Source of the DNA: Eleginops maclovinus
Lineage: Eukaryota > Chordata > Actinopteri > Perciformes > Eleginopidae
Reading direction: 5' to 3'
Assembly (NCBI RefSeq): GCF_036324505.1
Contig: NC_086355.1
Span: 24,610,518-24,674,517, forward strand
Length of the DNA stretch: 64,000 nucleotides
Shown here: positions 12,084 through 22,859 of the stretch, in pieces
Layout: the number at the start of each line of letters is the position of its first letter
Numbering within the stretch: position 1 is the stretch's first letter
Program-made: the position numbers and the translations under genes
Notes under the pieces: generated by a model
The model's input: only the letters and a program-made list of their open reading frames with translations
What the model was told of the DNA's origin: nothing
Databases searched by the model: none

Positions 12084-12290
12084 TTTACATTACATCGCAT
12101 TTCATCGAGCTCACACTTTTATCCAAAATGACTCACAATAAGTGCTATAAATCATAAAGATACACACTCAGAACAACAAGAAGCCCGCAGGTACATTTGA
12201 TTTCAATAAACCAAAGCAATGTATGTAAGTGCTGGTAAAGGTGCAGTGGAAACAACTTGGTTTTCAGTCTGCACTTCCTTTTCCTCTGAG
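12084..12290 (+). mobile_element. Common fish retroposon fragment
   Basis: The sequence ttacattacatcgcatttca, followed by cacttttatccaaaatgac and aacaacaagaagcc, matches in order a very widespread teleost repeat recognised by its ttatccaaagcgacttacaa core. It ends near gttttcagtctgcact. A different portion of what looks like the same repeat lies at 27142-27240. No coding potential. SINE or LINE affiliation uncertain. Confidence 0.6.
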
Positions 12291-13719
12291 CTTTCTGAGA
12301 GAGGAAAAGGGTCCCACATCAGATGTTGTATATCGTTCTTTTTTATACATTCGTGGATATTATTCGCTGCAGAAGTGTCAGGATTTAATAATATGGGGCT
12401 ACCTCAGAACCACCAGAGTGTCCTGCTTCAATAACAGAAATCAGGTTTCCCATCGCTTCTGTTTGAGAACAGTTGTCTGCTGCTGACTTCAGCTGTATTC
12501 CATACAAACATTCTGCTCCTGAACTGTCTGCTCAGAATATCCAATACTCATTTTATTCATTGACTCCTGTGCAATTTCATTTTTGTGTTTAGAATTATTT
12601 ATGTGAGCTGCACAAAAGAAAAGGCGAGATCCATACACACAATAAGCAAAGCGTCAGTGAGGCAGACAGGGGAAATCCAGACAGGATACAGTTGGCACTG
12701 GCTGGTGAGAACGCTCTGCTGCACAGTGGAAACATCTCAGGAGAGCAGCACGGAGTCACGTCTCCAGGCTTCACTCAGCAGAAGCCGTGCTCTGTTTGTG
12801 AGGATGTTGTGTTCAGAGGGATCTGCAGAATCTTCAGTAACAGCTGAGCTTCTGTGGAAGTTTCCTGCTTATGTATTACCTTCTAATGGCCAGCAGAAGT
12901 CAGCATTGTTCTACATAAAAGACCAACATACAAAGGAAGAGAGTCCTATTTAGAGAAGCAAAGAGTTTCAGACTGTCCTCACTAACTATAACATATGGAG
13001 AGGCCTTTATTTATATCTTTAAAAAATGTACCCATAAACTCGCTGCCTATAACAATGCACTAGTTGTGAATAACCCTAAACGCAATCTGAAGACAGAAAG
13101 TGTGCTTTCTGTTCTCCTGTTTAATCAAGTGCTTTTGAATGGCTTTTTTTTATAGTTCATAAAGTTTAAATTGATGTTGTATCTGCTATATTGGTGTTTG
13201 CTACACAACCACTAGTATTTCCATTGAAGTTCATTTAATCTACCTTCATTTAAATGAGTTATTTTTTACCCATAGACCTCAAAATCACAAGACACCTTTA
13301 CATTGCATTACATTTACAAACAATTCTGGATTTAAATCCATAAAAGTAAAATTATTAATGTGATTGGACAGCCCGTGGTATTAAAGAGGCTCACTCATCA
13401 TGACACCATGTGCCAGTGAATGTCATCTGGGTTACTCCAAAACATTAACAGAAGCTGAACTTTTGCTTGATGTTTTCTTGTTGCTTCCTTTGAGTTTCTT
13501 GAATACCTTTAGCTATCATACAGCACAAGGATCAGAATGTGCATCAACAAAGACAGTACATTGTCAGTTGCCAGTGTTAACTTGATACATTATTCATAAC
13601 TATAAATGATTCATGACACAAAGACAAGACAAACAGATATGAGTGACCAACATTTTCTTCACTTCAGACTTGTCTTATGGGAACATTTCTTGGTAATTGA
13701 CTGAATTTTGAAGTCTGAG
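12291..13719. other. Unassigned stretch
   Basis: No gene recognised. The open frames at 12585-12953 and 13400-13585 (plus) have no identifiable domain. AT content is high towards 13350. Confidence 0.3.
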
Positions 13720-13721
13720 TA

Positions 13722-14663
13722 GGGGAGAGTGGGGTAAGATGAGCCAGTTGGTAAACTGACCCACCCCCTTTATCTAGGGAACTGTGCACATTTGTTGTCA
13801 TGTGACCATACATTTAGGAAGCACCCACCATTTCTATGTGGCTGTGACGGAGAGAAGCACATGGTGAAGTGGTAAATGTGTTTCTTTCACAATACACCAT
13901 GTTCTGTTTGTCAGTATGTCATTTTCCACATGTCATGTATAATGACTGTTCTGTCAAAGCAATTGTATCCCGGTCTGAAAATATACATGTTGGTTATTTA
14001 GCGAGGTGTTAAACCATGTGGATCATTTAGCTAAAGATTAGCTCGAATGTCTGAACTAGAGTGTTTTTTACAAGAAGTGGCTGTGGGCCAGTGGTCCAAC
14101 TTAACCCCCCATGAGGCACTGAAGTTAAGTCAAGTGTCTATAGTCTAAAATGGTATTTCAGTGTAGTTTTACACAACTAATTTGTTTTTGATGTTTTAAA
14201 CGTTGTAGAAACAACAACATTCCTGTACCTAGCAGCTGGAGAGAAGAGTTCAGCAGGTAGGCAGGAGATCACATGTTCCAGTAGGTCAGCTCAGGGTAAC
14301 TGATATTGTGTAGCTAAATACAGCATCTTGATACAATTCATTATATTCTTTTAGTTCTAGATTGGTTCAGTCATTTGTAAGGCATGCCACCATCTTTCCT
14401 GCCGCATGCCTGGCAGGAGTTTTTTGACAATCTGGCTCAAGAGATACACAGATGAGAGAATAACCACATTTGATAAGAAGACATATCAATGACAGCCTAT
14501 ATAAATCAATACAGTGCATGTACAACCGACTGGGACATGTGTTTACCTACCAGCTACATTAACAAGGATATCTATTTACGGCTTTAGTTCATTCTGATTC
14601 TGATCCAGCTCTTTCATGTGGACAGCATGAGTAAAAATGTGCTCATCTTACTGCACTCTCCCC
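13722..14663. mobile_element. TA-flanked inverted-end element, copy 1 (942 bp)
   Basis: The left end reads GGGGAGAGTGGGGTAAGATG, then AGCC. The right end (14640-14663) is its imperfect complement, ending ctgcactctcccc. Both ends abut TA. The interior is colinear with a second copy at 33169-34234: both contain tttatctagggaactgtgca and tttgttgtcatgtgaccat near the left, and ctggctcaagagatacac plus cctaccagctacatt towards the right. No transposase is encoded, so it is a non-autonomous DNA element. Superfamily not assigned. The TA target fits Tc1/mariner-like or several other superfamilies. Confidence 0.8.
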
Positions 14664-14665
14664 TA

Positions 14666-17600
14666 TTTGCAGTAATGTTCAGAAAATCTTGATTAAAAAA
14701 TGTAAAAGTCCTCCAAAATACATCATTCAGTCACTAAAGACCTTGAGGAACATCCATGTTGTGATTAAGGAGATTTGAGCCAAAGAATGGATGGCAGGCA
14801 ATAATGTTATGGAAACTGCCCTTAATGTCAATGTTCCTAAAAGAGCCATACATCTTCTGAATGCCCTCAGTCACGAGTTAGTGGTTCTAAATTGTCATGA
14901 GGCTGAAATTATCCTAGAGGTCACAATAACTCATTTTAAATATTGATGTCAAGTCAAAAAATAAATAAATGCCTCCCTGTAATGTAATCTTTATAAGTAA
15001 AAACACTGGGCACAATAAATCAACAAGATTCTCAGCTATTCACTCAATTGATGCATTTCTGAAACTGTTTAGTACACCGCTGTGCAGAAACCAATTTTAG
15101 CAAGCGTAGGTAAAAATAACACATTCACACTGCATGCTAACAGCAGCATGTTTCATGCTCCAAACAGCAAATCATAAGGAAGGACTCATAGGTAAACACA
15201 GAACTGGCTGTTCATTCTTTATATCTGCAAAACACATACTGAACACACTTTATAATTTTGAGAGGATGATCATTGTCCTTACAGCATATGCCCTCTTCCT
15301 ATAAGAAGTCCAAACAAGCTGAATATGAAGTTCCGAAGATGTCTGAATGTCAGGCAATGTCACAGCTTTAAAGTGGAGTCGAGGAAGGTGAAAGACGACA
15401 GGGCAGCCGGAGTTATGAAAGCTGAGGGGGTTCAGCTCTATAGACAGCAGTAGAGCATCAACCCCAGAACAAGAAAATGTCACAGAGCACAGAGAAAGAT
15501 AATAGGAAAACTCCCATGTAGTCATGAGATCACCCTCAGGGGTCACACCTGGGGTTTGAAATTGTTCCCCTCATACATGTGTCTACCGCAGTACTCACAC
15601 TCTCTCCGCGTGTGGAGGATTTACCATCAGCAGGGCGGCTAACGAGAGACCCCTCCTCCTGCGCTCATCATTACTCCCACCAGCCACCACCGGAAAATCA
15701 ATCCTGAATGCTGTGACACAGCAAGATGGAGGACTTTCCCCAATGTTTCCCCTCTACTTTTACACAATATAGAACCCAGCAGGTGACCCCGCCCAGTCGA
15801 TGTTCTAGACCAATTTTACTGGGGGGCCAAGCTGAGGCCAGTTTTTTATGAGAGGGGCACAACAAACACAGGTTAAAAAGGACATAAACAGTTTAAATGA
15901 GTGGGTAAAATAAACGTAAAATGGTAAAAATGATTGGTATCCGTTTCAGTAACTTTAAGTCACAGTTCTTTGTTTCAGTTTGTTTTTTTTTCATTGATAG
16001 TACTTATTTTAATATCTAAGTTACAATTTTATTCAATCACATAAACAGTATTTGCTGTAGCTCTGAATATAAGGCACTCAACAGTTCAGTCTCTTCTGTA
16101 CATCCGGGTCTCTGCATATGACGTCTTGTAATTACTTATTTTGAACTATATTTACCAGGATCAGGAAATGTTGTGTTACAAAATAAGCCAGAAATGCTGA
16201 AAAGCTTTCAGCTTATCCGATGTTAGTTGGTGTTTTTCCAATAAAAATGTGTTTTCTCAAATCAATTAAGATTCACACAACAGCTTAAAGAAAACCTGTT
16301 TCATCTCCAATGCAAAGTAAGATGTTTTCAAGAGTCTGACTTCACAAGACACTTAAGATGCATTGTCTAAAAACAAGACCCTATATCTCACTGCATGGTT
16401 GCTTCTTAAGTTGTCATCTCTTTTATCAAGTGGAAAGACATATTCTGACTAGAAATGAGAAAGAAATACTTTTTACAGTGCAGTATCACAGAGACTGTGT
16501 GAAGTCAACATGTCAGGACGTGTGATGAATGAAAATAGTTTGACTCCCCTCTGGCGATTAAAGTGCAGGCATCACTGCTCAGATATGTACATTGTCCCTT
16601 AGATTGCATCTCAGAGACAAGATGAAAATGATCCATCTTCATTTACAGCTCCTCACATCTGACTGGGCTGTTGTGTTTTTTCAACTGATCTGTTCATAAT
16701 GTTATGAATATATAAAAGGCTATCCCTCAGAATGAGTACCTATCTGCATTCCCCCGTGCTCAGATCCGCCTCTCATCTTTCACATATCAGTATAATCAGC
16801 CAGCACAGCGCTGACATTCAGAGCTTTGACTTGAGTAAAACAGTGGGGACTCCCCGGCATACTAAATCACACAGGATGTGAAAAAAACAACAATGCACTG
16901 AGTCTTGTGATGCAGGGATGTGCATAATTACACAACACAGGCTTTTTCTCTCAGAGGCACTCCTTTGTCTGGAATTTGTCCTTCCTTCTGACAGCTGCTT
17001 TATCCAGGGGGCTTTAGCAAGCAGCCCTACACATTGTACAAGAGATGGGAAGATCTGTTCATTAGAATCTAAAGAAACAAAAGAGGCATGTGATATGGTA
17101 AATATTGTCATCACATCCCATAAAAACGCACAAACTTAGAAACGTGATGTAAGTTTTATCAGTGTATCCAAAATCTGAGATATCTACGTATCAAGGCACT
17201 CCATCGCTGTACAAAAACTATTAAAACCATATCAATTAGCCAAACCTTTTTACTTGGTGTCATATTACTTTTTAACCATAAATATGCACACTGTAGTTTT
17301 ACTCATGCACTCTGCTGCTGGTGTACATATACAATTGCTGCATCAAATGTCGATTCATCCACCGCTTAAAATAGTCCCCAACAAAAAATCTGTTCTCTTT
17401 TTGATTGTTTTAATTTTCTTTCAAACGCAATCAGTTTCATTTAAGCTTTCATAACGTATAATTTAAGGTACCCTGTGTAGCATTTGACCACTAATCGTGC
17501 GATGTAGCTTTGTCTTTTAAGAATCACTGTCTTTTGTATGAGTCATCCACATGTACGACGATGCACATGTATTCAGCAAATTTCCTGCCAATGCTTTCAC

Positions 17601-17946
17601 GCTGTTTCACGGGTGAAAATAGACAGCTACGATATCCAATAAAAGTCTGTCTCCTTGTAAGACCTCAAGGATACAGACAATGTTTTCTGATGGAAACACT
17701 GAATGAAACTTTGCTGTTAAAAGCAAACTCTGTTGGCTACCTTTAATTTACTGCTGGGAGAATTTAGCCATCCAAATAATACAGCTTTTATACAACTGGT
17801 CCCTTGACCTGATATGAATTAAATTTAAGGTTTGCTTTATCCTCTTCAGTATGTCTTTGTCTTGCTCTTACAAAAGTTGTATACCTGCGATGAGAAACAT
17901 TTTAACGTTTACAAAAAGACCCAGCTGTGCACTCTAGAGCCTTTAC
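14666..17946. other. Unassigned 3.3-kb stretch
   Basis: I find no gene. Around 15800-15860 the motif ccaattttactggggggcca then ggggcacaacaaac looks like a fragment of a dispersed fish repeat. The minus-strand frames at 15250-15546 and 16818-17114 show no recognisable domain. A TATA-like tatataaaagg lies near 16711 without other promoter evidence. Confidence 0.3.
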
Positions 17947-17947
17947 T

Positions 17948-17950
17948 GTG

Positions 17951-18010
<60 letters not shown>

Positions 18011-18042
18011 TGTGTGTGTGCGTGCGTGCGTGTGTGTGTGTG
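17948..18042. repeat. (TGCG)n/(TG)n compound microsatellite
   Basis: About 95 bp: roughly 16 tgcg tetranucleotides, then alternating tgtg and tgcg blocks. Alternating purine-pyrimidine with CpG makes it a candidate Z-DNA former. It produces a spurious Ala-Cys-Val-Arg periodic open frame. Confidence 0.97.
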
Positions 18043-18339
18043 GATTCAAGTGAGCCTTGGTGATTTATACATCAAGGTGAAGTTTGTATCATGTTTGAAA
18101 CTTGGCGGGAGTTCGGATGACTACACACACCAGTGCCAGAGTTTGCCTGAAGCACAGTGCTGATAGGCCATCGACAAATGCATGTATGTGTGTCAGAATG
18201 AAAAGACTGAGAATGTCCACATTTCTCTTCACTTCTCGGGGCCTTCAGCTGATCCCCTAGACCAGCTCATGTCATGTTGCTGATGCAGGTATTACTAAAG
18301 ATGAGCTAGTTGGTTCTTTTCAGGTTGAAGAAGTGAGGG
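18043..18339. other. Unassigned stretch
   Basis: No gene recognised between the microsatellite and the Tc1-type fragment. Confidence 0.3.
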
Positions 18340-18660
18340 TTGACTCAAAATCAACACCCAAACCGACTTTCAGTTTTTAAAAGTTTCTTCCATCAGTGAT
18401 ACAGGAAGAGGTTTGCATCTTTCAAGAAGACCAGGACTTTATGCAGGACAATGCTCCATCACATGCATCGAAGTACTCCTCTGCGTGGCTAGCCAGTAAA
18501 GGCCTTAAACATAAAAGAATAAAGACATGGCCGTGGGAGGCTGTGGTTGCTGCTGCACAAAGGTTGATGGTCAACAGATCGAGAAACTGACACTCTATGA
18601 AAGGAAGGCTCGAGGCTGTTATTGAAGAGAAGGGTGGCTATATTGGTATCTGCTCTTTAT
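18340..18660 (+). pseudogene. Decayed Tc1-type transposase C-terminus (second family)
   Basis: The frame at 18396-18590 carries FMQDNAPSHASKY, with the second catalytic Asp, then AWLASKGLKHKRIKTWP. It jumps directly to WEAVVAAAQRLMVN, so the stretch that should hold [10 protein letters not shown] and the catalytic Glu is deleted. After a frame change a further piece resembles the conserved end (GRLEAVIEEKGGYIG, about 18606-18645). Upstream, around 18395, a GKxxASFKKT-like piece is also broken. The wording of the motifs differs from the element at 7343-8924, so this is a different Tc1 family, older and on the opposite strand. No intact ends seen. Confidence 0.8.
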
Positions 18661-19200
18661 TTTGAAATGTTTGTGAAAGACATGATTATTGTACATTTTG
18701 AGTGTTTTGTTTATAAGTCTATCTTTAACACATGAAAATAAACAAGTGAGATGGGAACATTTTCATGTTTCATTTAGATGCATAACAATTGTGCACACAT
18801 AGATTTTCTCCTAATCGCCAAAACCTCAGTTTTAGTGTAGTCATTCCAGGAATATTTTTATTAAATTAGCAAAAAGTTGTGGTTTTTAATGCATTGAGCC
18901 CCTTCCTCTATAACATCCTCTGCACATGCCTGTGCACAGCAGTGGTCTGAAGATGTGTCTTTGATTGTGTGCACTCTGAGTGCAGTTGAGAGGGTGGAAA
19001 GACAGCTGTCTCCAGGTCTCTAGAGGACTACATGGACCATCTGGTGGATTAGTGTTGTCTTGTCTTTGCTGTCTTCAGGCGATGCAGGAACGAAGGGCCA
19101 AGCAGTTGTCAGATATTGTTAAGTGAAATAACAATAAGCACAGATACTGTCTCACCATTCCTAAATTATTCTTTCGTTGTACTGTGTTCACACTTAGCTT
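18661..19200. other. Unassigned stretch downstream of Tc1 fragment
   Basis: It may include the decayed 3' terminal repeat of the Tc1-type fragment (aaacaagtgagatgggaaca near 18743), but no partner end is visible. No gene recognised. Confidence 0.3.
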
Positions 19201-19204
19201 AAAG

Positions 19205-19750
19205 AACTATCAAAAGGAATAGTTAAACATTTCGGGGAATACATGTTTGTTGCTTATTTGCAACATGAGAGCTAGATGAGATGTTAATGCCACTTTCAGA
19301 TCCGCACGGAGAATTTGACACTGCAGCCGGTTAGCTTGGCACCAATTAAAATAGGGAAACAGCTAGTGTGGCTCAGACCGAAAATTTAAAAAAGTATTGT
19401 CACCTGTAGTGCTCATCAAGTCACACGTTAAATGGAGTCCCAGCTTGTTAACTGACAACCTTTAGATGAGTGTGACTGAAGGAAGTCACTGATCTCAGCG
19501 AAGACACATGACCTGTAAAAAACAATTTGTTTTTTATACTTTTTTTGTAGGGATTAAACAAACAAGTAATTAACATATGTGTTAATTAGTGAGCTTTTTG
19601 AGTTCCGGTAGTTAGATTTTGTTATATCCCTCCCCCGCCCTCCATTTTCAGGCTCGTTGCTATGCTAAGCTAAGTAGCTACTGGCTTTCCCTGGACTGTA
19701 GACACAAGACTATATCTCTCATTGAATAAGCACACTCCCTCGCAAATGAT
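19205..19750. mobile_element. Foldback-type dispersed fish repeat
   Basis: The left part (aaaggaatagttaaacattt, cttatttgcaacatgagagc, ggttagcttggcacc, gggaaacagctag) and the right part (atgctaagctaagtagctac, actatatctctcattgaata) look like the two arms of one widespread teleost inverted-repeat element. Similarity is by recognition only and both arms are strongly diverged. Boundaries approximate. Confidence 0.5.
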
Positions 19751-20868
19751 GGTACCCTAAATGATGTATATAATGTATACATGTATGTATATATTTTATT
19801 GATGATATGTTCTGTGTTTGTGAAAAACGTTTTATTCTATGAAGGGTCTCTTCCACCATCTGTGTAAAATTCTCATCTTGTATTACAGTAACCATCAAAG
19901 GACTGGCATTGAGTGTGGCGGTGGAGGAATTAATTACAGCAGAAATGGTTACTCGTGCACAACAGAGAGAACCAATCAGGGTTGATTTCAGCCATCCGTT
20001 CCGCATCTGTATCTGACCTGGCAGCACACGGCCTCATCAGATATGGACTTTGTTGTTCGCTTCATTGATAGCCTTATCAAAGAAACAGATAATTAATTCC
20101 ACTTTAAGAGACCGATCAAGATAGGCTGTAATTCTTCTGGCTGCTCGAATAAACTAAAATTCCCATATAAGTTCTGAAAGGTAAGAAGAATTGCTTTGAG
20201 CTATCTCCATGGCTCCCAGTAATGCATTTCTTATCTCAGTCGGAGTTGCTGTAATCCACCATTGCACCATGTTGTTATGAGATGCATATTGCAGCTTTTA
20301 GGGATAATTCCAATTTTTCAAGAGATAGGAGATGCTGCTTCTTTCGCCTGAAAATAGTGTGAATCCGGGGTGAATAAATGCATGTTTTCAGCCTTTCAGC
20401 CGTCAATCATTTTACACACAAAGTAGTCCTTCTTTCATTTGAAAAAGAATAAGCTGCCTTCTTGTTTCAGGATTATGATGTTTAAGTATCCTCCATCAAG
20501 CCGGTGCTTGCTCATTAGATGGTGCTGTGGATACTGCCCACATGTTGTCCACCACAGGAAGTTTAGTGGACTTCTATTATCCACTGGAAAACAACACTAT
20601 CAGTTAATAGAGAGACTAGTAATGCTTGGCATGGTCAATTTAATAGGATTAATATGGTGCTGCATGGTTGACATTTATTCTGAGGCCAACAAGGAAGTTA
20701 GCCTTGCCCTGGCTTCCTCAATAATTTTTCCATTGGATTTTCGATTATTGCGGAAAATCAGCTCTTTGTCACGATAAAAGTTCGTTCTGCAGTATAATCT
20801 TCATAAATGAACATCACATTTATGTATTTTTCAAGCTTTAATGCATTCACCAGAAGCTAAAAACTGTA
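19751..20868. other. Unassigned stretch
   Basis: No gene recognised. The open frames at 19719-20027 (minus) and 20439-20777 (plus, 112 codons) match no family I know. The second has scattered hydrophobic runs but no start context, splice pattern or conserved motif to support it. Confidence 0.3.
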
Positions 20869-20883
20869 ATGTGTCATGTGAAA

Positions 20884-22130
20884 GATGGCGCCGAGGATGG
20901 CTGCCGTGTCTCGAGCGCCCCAACAACTCCACATCTTAGTGTTTTTATTGCTTTACTCTGTTGGTTGTTTTTAACTTTTTTTTGCAACATGCAAACCGCC
21001 CAAGCGAGCCCTATCATCCAATATGATAGAGAACAACTTTTAAACATCAGGTCGCTGGTGGACAGCAATAATCCACGACGACCTGCAAACAATGGAGAGT
21101 CTCCGTGTTTACCTGCTGGAGCTCTACCTGTGGAGCGCAGGAGGACAAGAGGTTCCCGGGCCGGGGTCCTGGTCAGGCTGAGGAAACGTGAAAACAGGCC
21201 TCCTCTACCGAGTTTACTTCTGGCAAATGTCCAATCCCTGGATAATAAGCTGGACGAACTCCGTAGCAGGATGGCATTTCAATGGGACATTAAGACCTGT
21301 AATGTTTTGGTTTTCACAGAGACTTGGCGATACCAGACGCCGCCATTGCTCCACACGGATTCTCCATTCATCGCCAAGACCGGACAATAAACTCAGGGAA
21401 GAGCAAGGGAGGAGGTGTGTGCTTCATGATTAACAACAAGTGGTGCTCAGATGTGGAAATCATTTCCGTCATGACCGTCATCGGAATAATCACAGACGGC
21501 GACGAGACGGCGTACAGAGAGGAGGTCAGAGCCCTGACATCTTGGTGCCAGGACAACAACCTCCATCTCAACGTCAGCAAAACAAAGGAGCTGATTGTGG
21601 ACTACAGGAAGAGAGAGGCACACACACCCATCACCATCGACGGGACTCCTGTGGAGAGAGTCAGCAGCTTCAGGTTCCTCGGGGTAAACATCAGTGAGGA
21701 CCTGACATGGACACATCACACCAGGGTCATATCCAAGACGGCTCGACAGCGGCTCTTCTTCCTCCGCAGGCTGCGGAAGTTCAACATGGACTCCAGGATA
21801 CTCTGCAACTTCTACAGGTGCACCATCAAGAGTATCCTGAGTGGCTGCATCACCGTCTGGTATGGCAGTTGCACCGCCCTCAACCGTAAGACTCTACAGA
21901 AGGTGGTGAAAACTGCTCAGCACATCACCAGGACGGAGCTGCCATCCATGGAGGACCTCTACACCCAGCGGTGTAGGAAGAAGGCCGGTAGGATATTAAA
22001 GGACCCCCAGCAACAATCTGTTCTGTCTGCTGCCGTCTGGCAGACGGTACCGCAGCATCCGGACTAAGACCACCAGACTCAGGGACAGTTTTATACCACA
22101 GGCTATAAGACTGCTGAACTTTTGAGCTCT
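20884..22130 (+). pseudogene. Internally deleted LINE: endonuclease joined to post-catalytic RT
   Basis: The first frame (20869-21390) covers the N-terminal leader and the start of an APE-type endonuclease: LLLANVQSLDNKLDELR carries the Asn motif and VFTETW the catalytic Glu. A frame change at about 21320 moves to the frame 21324-22067, which continues endonuclease sequence (AIPDAAIAPHGFSIHRQDR, then GGGVCFMINNKWC). It switches at about 21468-21476 directly to TVIGIITDGDETAYREEV, the segment just downstream of the F/YADD motif. The RT fingers and palm, including catalytic Asp residues, are absent. After that come the thumb and C-terminal parts (LNVSKTKELIVDYRK, FRFLGVNISEDLTW, RLRKFNMDSRIL, SILSGCITVWYG, RCRKKAGRI). 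A last frame change near 22040 leads to the family's terminal RTTRLRDSF-like end. Clearly nonfunctional. Confidence 0.88.
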
Positions 22131-22300
22131 GTGAATGTCTACTCACATCTGTTTATAGTACACATATACGGGAAAAAGAGCAGCAGTCGTAATCAGTGTT
22201 CTGGACTTTAGATTTGTCAAAAACGTCATTGTCCAATCAGACTAAAGTAGTACTTCACATGGTCCCGCCCCTTTAGGGGCAATTTCAGTCAGGTTGAAAA
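22131..22300. other. LINE/hAT junction segment
   Basis: Short unassigned stretch. No LINE tail repeat is visible after the coding part, so the LINE copy appears cut at its 3' end. Confidence 0.3.
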
Positions 22301-22319
22301 TCGGATTTCAGTCCGGTTG

Positions 22320-22857
22320 AAAAACAAAATGGTTTGGCCTCTAAAAAGCCAGAAAAATGTCCATCCCAGTTCCTCAAATTGGTATGAGTGAAAAACCTGG
22401 CTAGCAGGCTGTGAAGTAGCCAGCAGTCTTCTGCTATCCCTGCCTACTTTTTCACCCTGAAGGTGGCACGGCAGACAGCAATGCTTGGACGTCGACTGGT
22501 GTAACAGATATGCACCACCTATCTGAAAACACAAAGAAACATGAGCTGTTGAAGATCCACATGGATAGCTGCTTGAGATGTTCGTCTTTTGGGAGGGTGA
22601 ACATTGCCACTCAACTGGATGAGGGATACAGGCTAGCTGTTCGTCGCCACAATGATGAGGTGAGCAAGAACCGTCACATCCTCATCCGGCTTGTCCAGTG
22701 TGTGAAATTCTGCGGGGTGTTTGAGCTAGCTTTGCGAGGCAAAGATGAAACTGAGGGCTCCACCAACCCTGGCATTTTTCTCGAACTGGTCGACTTCGTG
22801 GCACAGTTAGTTTTTGATGAGCATCTAAAACACGGTGTTCAGTCAATAAATACTTGA
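22320..22857 (+). pseudogene. hAT transposase fragment, TTF-finger type
   Basis: Read in the frame of 22510-22857 and upstream, the sequence gives FCYPCLLFHPEGG, a TTF-type zinc-finger core with Cys-Pro-Cys. Then TSTGVTDMHHLSENTKKHE and the transposase body FGRVNIATQLDEGYRLAVRR, HILIRLVQCVKFCGVFELAL, GSTNPGIFLELVDF. This is the N-terminal half of the ZMYM/TTF-like hAT transposase group common in fish. Stops interrupt the finger-upstream part around 22330-22430, and the frame ends where the RNase H-like core should begin. The 22328-22378 segment recurs at 25644-25694. Truncated and nonfunctional. Confidence 0.8.
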
Positions 22858-22859
22858 CT

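Noticed and set aside
20439..20777. 112-codon plus-strand frame with hydrophobic segments
   Set aside because: No family resemblance, no supporting splice or promoter signal, AT-rich ordinary composition. Length is within chance for 64 kb.
22510..22857. Host ZMYM-type gene exon
   Set aside because: Stops upstream, abrupt loss of the downstream catalytic region, and a repeated fragment 3 kb away fit a transposase remnant better than a host gene.
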